Part shown: positions 23,824 through 31,785 of the stretch, in pieces
Position numbering within the stretch: position 1 is the stretch's first letter
Layout: every line of letters begins with the position of its first letter
Notes under the pieces: generated by a model
Database searches by the model: none
Told to the model about the DNA's origin: nothing
The model's input: the letters and a program-made list of their open reading frames with translations, nothing else
DNA from: CAIVAT01 sp037128705
GTDB lineage: Bacteria; Bacteroidota; Bacteroidia; Bacteroidales; FEN-979
Direction: 5' to 3'
Assembly (NCBI GenBank): GCA_037128705.1
Contig: JBAXVX010000004.1
Coordinates: 101,095-165,094, forward strand
Length of the DNA: 64,000 bases
Program-made: the position numbers and the translations under genes

Positions 23824-25125
23824 TTACAACTTCTGTCTGTATAGCATTTTATTATCCGGATCAGCCGGTTCATCATATAAATAATAAACGTAATCCTTGT
23901 AAACCCTGATTTTTTCAGGAAAGTAGTGAAATAGTGTCAGCCTCTTTTTTAACACCCCTGTATTAATCTCAATCTCATAAAGTCCATACTGGCCATTGGA
24001 AACAAAGGTTGAATAGGCTTTTTCCGTTTGTTCATCAATTAAAATATCCCCGGTCCACCGGCCATCACTGACCCTATCAGTTTTCAGTGCAAGTTTATAG
24101 GAAAAATTTCCCTGAGAATCATAAAACTCAATCTGGCGGTCAGGGGTATTAAAAATGCAGATAAAATTTCCGAATTTATACAGAACTGTTTTAATCGGCC
24201 GGTAAAGAATTTTGTGAATATAGTTCCAGGTTACAAAATCGTCCCTTGAAATGGGAGGACGATCCTGCATAAGCAATGCAGCTTCGTCGGCATTTCTTCT
24301 GACCATCTTCATTTTCTTTTCGTCTTTCACTTGTGTTATGGCCTGTTTTGCAAAGGTTTTTCTGTTTACTCCATAATATTCAACTCCCAGTCCCTGGTCA
24401 GTGAACCTCTGAAAATACAATATCTCTCCAGTGGCAGCAACACAGTTTTTAAGCACATTGTCAAACTTTTTCAGGTTGACAGGATAGATCAAATGGAATT
24501 GCTTGGCCTTTCGGTACACCTGATAACCAGTATCATGGCCTAAAACATGCAAAACACCCAGGCAGTCTTTAAAAAGCCTGACCGGGGTGAAAGTAAAAGG
24601 CTGGGATGTTGCGACCGTATCTCCTGCCGTGTTTTTACAAACCAATTCGGCACTCGAAACCCGCTGTTTGAATATCAAAAGGTAAACCCTGTTGCTGTCT
24701 ATTTCATAATCAAGCACTGCATAATGTTCATCTTTAAAGAATGCCTCATGCACGCTGGCCTTGATCTCAACCTCCTGCAATTCCATAATTTCATGCTGAA
24801 GATATAAAGTAAGGGAGAATGAAGTTTCATCGAGAAGGATGGTTTTTGTTTCAAAACCAACGCAGCTCACAACCAGTGTTGCCGGAATGCTGTCAATGAA
24901 AAATGAAAAGGTCCCTTTTTTATCTGTTACCGTACCTACCCGCGATCCGGCAATGGCAAGGTTTACATCAGGAAGGCCGGCCTTTGTTAAACCGTCAAGG
25001 ACCTTCCCGTAAAAAAAATGATATTGTCCATTGACAACACCTGAAAGACAGGTAAGCAGAAATATTAAAATAAATATCCTGGAAGGATTGGAAACCGCTG
25101 ATCTCCTGAATTTTATTTCATTCAT
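23824..25125 (-). CDS. CarboxypepD_reg-like domain protein, secreted
   Basis: A 433-residue exported protein. The signal segment is IFILIFLLTCLSGVVNGQ. Residues about 37-115 form a carboxypeptidase-regulatory-like domain (FYGKVLDGLTKAGLPDVNLA, GTVTDKKGTFSF, VVSCVGFETKTI), the module that starts many SusC-type receptors. No plug or barrel follows. The remaining ~300 residues show repeating beta strands that could form a propeller-like fold. The function is unknown. It lies between an S46 peptidase and a LytS/LytTR pair. Confidence 0.78.
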   Translation of the reverse strand: MNEIKFRRSAVSNPSRIFILIFLLTCLSGVVNGQYHFFYGKVLDGLTKAGLPDVNLAIAGSRVGTVTDKKGTFSFFIDSIPATLVVSCVGFETKTILLDETSFSLTLYLQHEIMELQEVEIKASVHEAFFKDEHYAVLDYEIDSNRVYLLIFKQRVSSAELVCKNTAGDTVATSQPFTFTPVRLFKDCLGVLHVLGHDTGYQVYRKAKQFHLIYPVNLKKFDNVLKNCVAATGEILYFQRFTDQGLGVEYYGVNRKTFAKQAITQVKDEKKMKMVRRNADEAALLMQDRPPISRDDFVTWNYIHKILYRPIKTVLYKFGNFICIFNTPDRQIEFYDSQGNFSYKLALKTDRVSDGRWTGDILIDEQTEKAYSTFVSNGQYGLYEIEINTGVLKKRLTLFHYFPEKIRVYKDYVYYLYDEPADPDNKMLYRQKL

Positions 25126-25329
25126 GGACGGATTGACATATTTCTAATTTCAAAGGTAACTTAAAATTACTCATTTGATTCCGGGAATTAAACTAAAAAC
25201 CTCCCTCTTTTTACCGGTATAATTGCATGCATGACCGGCCATTCAACCGATATGATCGATTTGACGGCTTTTCTTTTGGTTTTATGCTACATCTTATGTT
25301 AATTTGTATTTGAATTTCAATAAAATGAG

Positions 25330-26355
25330 ATGAAAAAAAGATACAAAATCCTGATCCATGTCGCCTTCTGGATATACATGTTCAACCAGATTCTTCTTTC
25401 TGTTGCCATGCTTTCAGGAAAAGACTACGACCCATACCAGGAACTGACAATATACCCGTTCACCAGTTTTATTACATTCTATTGCCTGTATTTTATATTT
25501 GGTATGTTTTTCACCAGGAAAAATAAACTGGTTCCGGTTCTTTTACTGATCTCCGTTTTCGCGATCCTTGTTCCATTACGCGTTGGCCTTGAATATTGTT
25601 TTTGGAAATACATTGGATATCCGCATCTTAAGAGTCAGGAATTGCTGAAAGTCGGGGCCGACTGGTGGTTTAACTCTCTCCGCCTTGTGATCATTTACGG
25701 AATCTACGCCCTGCTGATACAACTTGCCATCGGATGGTTTGAAACCCAGAAACTCAGATCGGAACTGTTGGTTGAAAAGCAATCCGGCGAGTTGGCCCTT
25801 CTGCGATCGCAGATAAATCCACATTTTTTATTCAACACCTTGAACAACATTTATTCGCTGGTCTATAAAAAATCGGAAGATGCTCCTGAGGCAGTGATGA
25901 AAATGTCGGCCATCATGAGATACATGTTATACGATGCAACGACCGACAGTGTGTTGCTTGAAAAAGAGATCGAATACCTGAAAAGCTTTATTGAACTCGA
26001 AAAACTTCGGATCAGGCACAAGGATTTTGTCGAACTGAACATCACCGGCAATGTGGAGGGTCGCACCATTGCCCCCATGCTTCTGATCCCGTTTGTCGAA
26101 AATGCATTTAAACACGGCAGTAAAACAGTGACCAACCCTGGTATCCGGATCTACTTAACGATTCTTCCGCAGGAGATCCGTTTCGGGGTTCATAACCACC
26201 TCCGTAAAAACATTACGGCCCAAAAGGACCAAACAGGCGGAGTGGGGCTGAACAACATCCGTCGCAGGTTAAATTTGCTTTACCCCGGCAAACATATGCT
26301 CGAAATTACCACCAATGAAAATTCATTTAACGTTCAATTAATTCTTTCTGCATGA
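25330..26355 (+). CDS. LytS-type sensor histidine kinase (pair 2)
   Basis: A 341-residue membrane kinase with four hydrophobic helices in the first ~140 residues. The phospho-acceptor His lies in LRSQINPHFLFNTLNNIYSL, and the ATPase part has LIPFVENAFKHGSK and GVGLNNIRRRLNLLYPG. The architecture and many motifs match the kinase at 19475-20527, so the two are paralogues. It overlaps the next gene by four bases (ATGA), which couples translation of kinase and regulator. Confidence 0.93.
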   Translation: MKKRYKILIHVAFWIYMFNQILLSVAMLSGKDYDPYQELTIYPFTSFITFYCLYFIFGMFFTRKNKLVPVLLLISVFAILVPLRVGLEYCFWKYIGYPHLKSQELLKVGADWWFNSLRLVIIYGIYALLIQLAIGWFETQKLRSELLVEKQSGELALLRSQINPHFLFNTLNNIYSLVYKKSEDAPEAVMKMSAIMRYMLYDATTDSVLLEKEIEYLKSFIELEKLRIRHKDFVELNITGNVEGRTIAPMLLIPFVENAFKHGSKTVTNPGIRIYLTILPQEIRFGVHNHLRKNITAQKDQTGGVGLNNIRRRLNLLYPGKHMLEITTNENSFNVQLILSA

Positions 26356-27077
26356 ATATTAATTGTATTGCAATCGATGATGAGCCCCTGGCCCTTGATA
26401 TCATCAGGGACTATTGTTCGAAGGTCGCATTTCTGAACCTTCTGAAAACATTCGACAATGCCATTGAATCCATTGAGTATATCCGCTCAAACAAGGTAGA
26501 TCTTATTTTTCTGGATATCCAGATGGAGGAACTCACCGGAATCCAATTGCTGAATGCTTTGAAGCATCGCCCTTTCGTGATCTTTACAACAGCTTATGAA
26601 CGATATGCCATTCAGGGTTTTGAACTGGATGTGGTGGATTATATGCTGAAACCGATCTCATTTGAACGGTTCATCAAAGGGGTCAATAAGGTATTCGAGC
26701 GAATGCAGCTGGATCCCGTGGTCAAGCCGGAAGCCAATAAAACAAAACCTGCGGAACCATCCTTCTTCTTTGTTAAAACCGAAACCAGGATGGAACGGAT
26801 CGAGAACAATGATGTGTTATACGTCGAGGGGATGGGCGACTACTGGCGGATAGTAACTAAAACAAGAAGAATCATGACCCTGATGAATGCACGCAAGCTC
26901 GAGGAAGTATTGCATGAACCCCAGTTTTGCAGGGTTCACAAATCTTTTTTCATTGCCTTGGATAAAATCGAATCCATTGAGCGTAACCGGATTAAAATAG
27001 CAGATCAGTACATCCCCGTCAGTGAAACTTACCATAAAGCATTTTTTGACCTGATCGAACGAAAAAAACTGGCCTGA
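26352..27077 (+). CDS. LytTR-family response regulator (pair 2)
   Basis: A 241-residue regulator. The receiver domain has CIAIDDEPLALDII, the phospho-acceptor Asp in LIFLDIQMEELTG and FTTAYERYAIQGFELDVVDYMLKP. The LytTR domain has METRMERIENNDVLYVEGMGD-type strands and CRVHKSFFIALDKIESIERNRI. It binds direct-repeat sites near promoters, none of which I could identify. Its stop lies one base from the stop of the convergent RNase R gene, leaving no room for a terminator between them. Confidence 0.94.
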   Translation: MNINCIAIDDEPLALDIIRDYCSKVAFLNLLKTFDNAIESIEYIRSNKVDLIFLDIQMEELTGIQLLNALKHRPFVIFTTAYERYAIQGFELDVVDYMLKPISFERFIKGVNKVFERMQLDPVVKPEANKTKPAEPSFFFVKTETRMERIENNDVLYVEGMGDYWRIVTKTRRIMTLMNARKLEEVLHEPQFCRVHKSFFIALDKIESIERNRIKIADQYIPVSETYHKAFFDLIERKKLA

Positions 27078-27078
27078 C

Positions 27079-29235
27079 TCAGGAAACCCAGTCATAATCC
27101 ATTTGCTTACGGGCCAGATCGATGCGTTTAACTCTGATTTTCAGCTTGTCTCCAAGTTTAAACCGATAACCATGGCGCTGTCCGATTATCTGGTAATTCT
27201 CCTCATCCAGGTAGTAATAATCATCCTCCAGGTCGCGAAGCCGGATCATTCCCTCGCATTTTGTGCCTATGATTTCCGCGAAAATGCCCCATTTGCTCAC
27301 TCCTGAAATCAGGGCATCAAACTCCTGCCCCACTTTATCAAGCATGTATTCCGCCTGCTTATACTTGACCGACATTCGTTCTGCATCAACGGCCCTGCGC
27401 TCCATTTCCGAAGCATGCTCACACATGGGTTCATATACCTCTTTTGAAACTGAAGGGGCGTTGTGCATATAATCAAACAACAACCGGTGTACCATCAGGT
27501 CGGGATACCGGCGTATCGGAGAGGTGAAGTGAGAATAAAACTGAAATGCCAAACCATAATGACCGATATTGTTTGTAGAATAATAGGCCTTTGACATAGT
27601 ACGGATGGCAATGGTTTCAATCATCGTTTCGGTGCCGGTACCCTTGATGTCGTTGAATAGCTTGTTAAAAGAATCGGCCAGTGATTTTTTTGAACTGATC
27701 TTAATTTTATAGCCGAGGCGCTCAACAAACTGAGTGAAGTTTTCCAGCTTTTCCGGGTTGGGTGTATCGTGAACCCGGTAGACAAATGTTTTCACTGTTT
27801 GATTTTCTCTCTTTTTCCCGATAAATTCGGCCACCTTCCGGTTGGCCAGCAACATGTAATCTTCGATCAGTTTGTTGGCATCTTTCATCTCCCTGAGGTG
27901 AATGCTGAGCGGCCTTCCCAGATCATCCAGTTTAAATCTGACCTCCTGTGTTTCAAAGTTAAAAGAACCCTTCTGGAACCGCTCCTCCCTCAATTTCAGG
28001 GCTACACCGTTCAATACTTTGATTTCGGAAGCATATTCACCGGTTCCCGACTCAATGATGGCCTGCACCTCCTCGTATGAAAACCGACGGTTCGACCTGA
28101 TCATGGTTTTGCCAAACCACTCGGAATAAATTTTAGCCTTTTCGTCCATTTCAAATACGGCTGAAAAGCACAATCGGTCTTCATCCTGTTTCAGAGAACA
28201 CAACCCGTTCGATAACCGCTCGGGAAGCATGGGTATGGTTCGTCCAACCATGTAAACCGACGTTCCGCGTTCGACCGCTTCCTCTTCAATGGCCGACCCT
28301 GGTTTTACATAATACGACACATCGGCAATGTGCACCCCGATTTCCCAGTGCCCGTTATCCAGCGACCGGAATGAAATGGCATCATCAAAATCCTTGGCGT
28401 CCTCTGGGTCAATGGTAATGGTGAAAACCGGCCTGAAATCCCTGCGCTTGCTGATTTCTTCTTCTGGTATCGCATCCGGAAAAGCGGCAGCTTCTTTCTC
28501 TGCCCTGGGGGAAAAGGACAACGGGAAATCAATTTCTGCCAAAATCGACTGCATCTCCACCTTGTTATCCCCGGGTTTGCCAAGAACCTCTTTTACCTCC
28601 CCAAAAGGGTTTGCCGACTGGGTGGGCCATTCGGTAATTACTGCCACTACCTTCTGCCCGTTCTTAGCCCCATTGAGTTTTGAAATGGGAATGAAAATAT
28701 CAACCGGCATGGTGGTGTTATCAGGCTTGAGAAATGCAAAATTCTTGGAGGTTTCGATCGTTCCCACAAACTGCTTTTTATTCCTTTTGATAATCTCAGC
28801 AATTTCCCCCTCCAGTTTATGCCCCTTCCGCCTGGGGAAAATATAAACCTTAACCTTGTCCCCATGCAAGGCGTGATTTGTATTCGTTGCACCAATAAAA
28901 ACATCTTCTGTTTTGTCATCAGGAATCACGTAGGCCTTTCCAGTCTGCTTCATATCCACAGTCCCCGTGACTGAGGTTTTTACCTCCTTTTCATACTTCG
29001 GGCTTTCGCGGTTAATCTGGTACTTTCCGCGCTTGCTCATGGCAAGTTCCTGGTTCTTGAATAGTTGACCGATGATCAGGCTGATCAGGTCCTTGCTGGC
29101 GCGATCCTTTATGCCAAGCCTGGCTGCGACCTGTTTATAATTGAAACTGCTGTAAGGGTTATTCAGAAAAACATCCAGAACCGATTTTACAAAGGTGTTC
29201 TTCTCGACACCGCTAAAACTTTTTTTCTTCCCCAT
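27079..29235 (-). CDS. rnr: Ribonuclease R
   Basis: A 718-residue processive 3'-5' exoribonuclease. The N-terminal helix-turn-helix and cold-shock/OB domains cover about residues 1-230. The RNB catalytic domain contains TIDPEDAKDFDDAISF with the metal-binding Asp residues and HIADVSYYV. A C-terminal S1 domain follows (DALISGVSKWGIFAEIIGTKCEGMI region), with a short basic end. It degrades structured RNA and helps with rRNA quality control. The length is normal. It is convergent with the LytTR gene. Confidence 0.95.
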   Translation of the reverse strand: MGKKKSFSGVEKNTFVKSVLDVFLNNPYSSFNYKQVAARLGIKDRASKDLISLIIGQLFKNQELAMSKRGKYQINRESPKYEKEVKTSVTGTVDMKQTGKAYVIPDDKTEDVFIGATNTNHALHGDKVKVYIFPRRKGHKLEGEIAEIIKRNKKQFVGTIETSKNFAFLKPDNTTMPVDIFIPISKLNGAKNGQKVVAVITEWPTQSANPFGEVKEVLGKPGDNKVEMQSILAEIDFPLSFSPRAEKEAAAFPDAIPEEEISKRRDFRPVFTITIDPEDAKDFDDAISFRSLDNGHWEIGVHIADVSYYVKPGSAIEEEAVERGTSVYMVGRTIPMLPERLSNGLCSLKQDEDRLCFSAVFEMDEKAKIYSEWFGKTMIRSNRRFSYEEVQAIIESGTGEYASEIKVLNGVALKLREERFQKGSFNFETQEVRFKLDDLGRPLSIHLREMKDANKLIEDYMLLANRKVAEFIGKKRENQTVKTFVYRVHDTPNPEKLENFTQFVERLGYKIKISSKKSLADSFNKLFNDIKGTGTETMIETIAIRTMSKAYYSTNNIGHYGLAFQFYSHFTSPIRRYPDLMVHRLLFDYMHNAPSVSKEVYEPMCEHASEMERRAVDAERMSVKYKQAEYMLDKVGQEFDALISGVSKWGIFAEIIGTKCEGMIRLRDLEDDYYYLDEENYQIIGQRHGYRFKLGDKLKIRVKRIDLARKQMDYDWVS

Positions 29236-29297
29236 AAAATCAATATTAACCTTTTCAGAGTGATTATTTCAACATTGTGCGCATCAATGCCGGTCTT

Positions 29298-30974
29298 CTA
29301 TCCCGGTATAGCGGCCAGCAACATCCTGGTATATTCCGACTGCGGGTTCAAATACACCTGGTCGGCTTCCCCCATCTCTTCAATAATTCCGTTTTTCATC
29401 ACAATGAGCCGGTCCGACATGTATTTAACTACTGAAAGATCGTGTGAAATGAAGATGTAGGTCAGGCCAAAATCCTTTTTCAGATCATTTAACAAATTTA
29501 AAACCTGTGCCTGGATGGAGACATCCAACGCCGAAACAGATTCATCACAAATGATCAGCCTGGGTTCAACAGCAAGGGCCCTGGCAATACAGATCCGTTG
29601 CCGTTGTCCGCCCGAAAATTCATGGGCAAACCGGTAATAGTGCTCCGGCTTGAGGCCAACCTTCTCAAGCAGTTCCATCACCCGGGCCTTCCTGTTGACA
29701 TCATTACCATGCAATTGGTGCACCTTCATGGGTTCAAGAATTGACGGGCCTATCGCCATTCTTGGATTCAGCGAGGAATAGGGATCCTGAAATATGATCT
29801 GGAGATCCTTGCGGAGCTTTTTTAATTTGCCGGCCGTCAGCTTTGTAATATCTTGATCCTGATAGATGATTTTTCCTTCGGTGGCTGGAATTAGCTCAAG
29901 AACCACCCTGGCCAACGTGGTTTTCCCGCTTCCTGATTCCCCCACAATACCAAGTGTTTCACCGGGATAGACAAAAAACCCTGCTTTTTCCAGTGCGGTA
30001 AAAGAACCAAACCGTTTGCCGAGATTCTCAACTTCCAGAATGGGTTTTTGTGCATATAACCGGGCATGTTCCTCCTTTCGCTGAACCGGAGTCACCACTT
30101 GCCGGGATTCATTATTTCCCTCGCTGATAAATTTTTCAATGGTCGGCAGCCGTGCAAGGCGGACATCAAGTGGTGGCCGGCAAGCCAGCAACCCGCGGGT
30201 ATATGGATGCTTCGGTGATCTGAAAATATTGGTGACCGTCCCCTCCTCGACAGCCTTCCCCTTGTTCATCACCAAAACACGGTCTGCAAATCCATTTACA
30301 AGTCCCAGGTCGTGGGTAATAAACAGAATGCTCATTTTCCTCGATTCCTGGAGATTTTTCATCAACTCAAGAATGGTCTTCTGCACGGTGACATCGAGTG
30401 CGGTGGTTGGTTCGTCGGCGATCAGAATGTCAGGGCTGCAGGAGATCGCCATGGCGATCATCACCCGTTGCTTTTGTCCGCCTGATAGTTCATGCGGATA
30501 TGACTTTAAAACTTCAGCCGGCCGCGGAAGTTTAACCTCATTAAAAAGATCAAGCACCTTTTCACGGGCCTGCTTTCCTGAAAAACCCAAATGAATCTTC
30601 AGACTTTCCATAACCTGGTCTCCGCAGGTAAATACCGGGTTCAGCGAGGTCATGGGCTCCTGGAAGATCATGGAAATAGAATCTCCCCTGAGCCTTTGCA
30701 TGTCGTGTTCGTCAAGCTTTAGAAGATCCCTGGCCGGGTTTTCACCTTTTCTGAAAAGGATTTCCCCGCTTGAAATCTTACCCGGGGGTGTGGGAATAAG
30801 TCGCAAAACTGCCAGGGCCGTTACCGTCTTTCCGGACCCCGATTCCCCAACAACTGCAAGCGTTTCGGCTTCATTCAACTGGAACGAAACCTGGTCCACC
30901 ACCTGCTTCATTCCCTGGTCGGAATCAAAACTAACCGATAAATTACGAATGTCGAGTAAAGGAGTGGACTTCAT
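29298..30974 (-). CDS. Tandem ATPase of an oligopeptide-type ABC transporter
   Basis: A 558-residue protein with two complete ABC ATPase domains, equivalent to DppD and DppF fused. The first has Walker A GESGSGKT, signature LSGGQKQR and Walker B ILIADEPT. The second has Walker A GESGSGKT, signature FSGGQRQR and Walker B LIICDESVSALD. Oligopeptide-binding C-terminal segments follow each (HPYTRGLLACRPP; SEYTRMLLAAIPG). It would power peptide or nickel import, but no permease or binding-protein gene lies nearby, so partners must be encoded elsewhere. A TAGGTTTG -7 element lies 20 bases upstream. Confidence 0.93.
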   Translation of the reverse strand: MKSTPLLDIRNLSVSFDSDQGMKQVVDQVSFQLNEAETLAVVGESGSGKTVTALAVLRLIPTPPGKISSGEILFRKGENPARDLLKLDEHDMQRLRGDSISMIFQEPMTSLNPVFTCGDQVMESLKIHLGFSGKQAREKVLDLFNEVKLPRPAEVLKSYPHELSGGQKQRVMIAMAISCSPDILIADEPTTALDVTVQKTILELMKNLQESRKMSILFITHDLGLVNGFADRVLVMNKGKAVEEGTVTNIFRSPKHPYTRGLLACRPPLDVRLARLPTIEKFISEGNNESRQVVTPVQRKEEHARLYAQKPILEVENLGKRFGSFTALEKAGFFVYPGETLGIVGESGSGKTTLARVVLELIPATEGKIIYQDQDITKLTAGKLKKLRKDLQIIFQDPYSSLNPRMAIGPSILEPMKVHQLHGNDVNRKARVMELLEKVGLKPEHYYRFAHEFSGGQRQRICIARALAVEPRLIICDESVSALDVSIQAQVLNLLNDLKKDFGLTYIFISHDLSVVKYMSDRLIVMKNGIIEEMGEADQVYLNPQSEYTRMLLAAIPG

Positions 30975-30993
30975 TCTCCGGGAAAATTTTAAT

Positions 30994-31001
30994 CAAACCT
31001 A
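30994..31001 (-). promoter_or_regulatory. -7 element for the ABC ATPase gene
   Basis: TAGGTTTG on the minus strand matches TAnnTTTG, ending 20 bases upstream of the ATG at 30974. Confidence 0.45.
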
Positions 31002-31095
31002 CATGATTTTTTTCAATGTGGGGTGGATGTTGATAAATTACCCGCACGGAGGTCTCACCTTTTCACTGTTTTATTGATTAACCAAAAACATTGCT

Positions 31096-31785
31096 ATGAA
31101 CTATATCAGCGATTTCATCTCCCTTGTATTTCCAAAAATTTGTGCAGGATGTGGCAACAGTCTTTGGAAACAGGAAGAGGTTATTTGCGGTTATTGTGAA
31201 TTCCATCTTCCCAGAACAAATTTTCATTTTGACCTGGAAAATCCGGTAACCCGGCTTTTCTGGGGAAGAGCCTCCATAGAAACAGGGGCGGCATTTCTCT
31301 ATTTCAACAAAGGGAGCAGGGTTCAGCGATTGGTCCATCAGTTGAAATACAAAGGGAAAAAAGAGATCGGAATTTTTCTGGGATCACAATATGGCCAGGT
31401 ATTAAAGACCGCGCCGGGATTCATTACCGCAGATGCCATAATCCCGGTTCCCCTTCACAAGAAAAAATATATGAAACGGGGCTACAATCAAAGCGAACAG
31501 TTTGCAAACGGACTGAATGCATCAATGAATATTCCCGTTGAGAATCATCTGCTGATCCGGAATAAAGCTACCGAAACCCAAACCAGAAAATCCCGGTTCA
31601 GCAGATACGAGAATGTTCATGAAACCTTTGCCGTATACAACCCTGAGAATTGGAAGGGAAAGCATCTGATGCTGGTGGATGATGTCATTACCACGGGAGC
31701 TACGCTTGAATCCTGTATTCTGGCCTTGAACATTATTCCTGACGTGAAAATCAGTATTGCATGCATTGCCACAGCCATGCTATAG
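31096..31785 (+). CDS. ComF-family phosphoribosyltransferase-like protein
   Basis: A 229-residue protein. The N-terminal zinc ribbon has CAGCGNSLWKQEEVICGYC. The C-terminal half is a type I PRTase fold with VPLHKKKYMKRGYNQSE and the PRPP-binding motif LMLVDDVITTGATLES. ComF proteins assist natural DNA uptake in other bacteria and may also act in nucleotide salvage. No other competence gene is in view. The last six bases overlap the 3' end of the lamin-tail gene. Confidence 0.9.
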   Translation: MNYISDFISLVFPKICAGCGNSLWKQEEVICGYCEFHLPRTNFHFDLENPVTRLFWGRASIETGAAFLYFNKGSRVQRLVHQLKYKGKKEIGIFLGSQYGQVLKTAPGFITADAIIPVPLHKKKYMKRGYNQSEQFANGLNASMNIPVENHLLIRNKATETQTRKSRFSRYENVHETFAVYNPENWKGKHLMLVDDVITTGATLESCILALNIIPDVKISIACIATAML

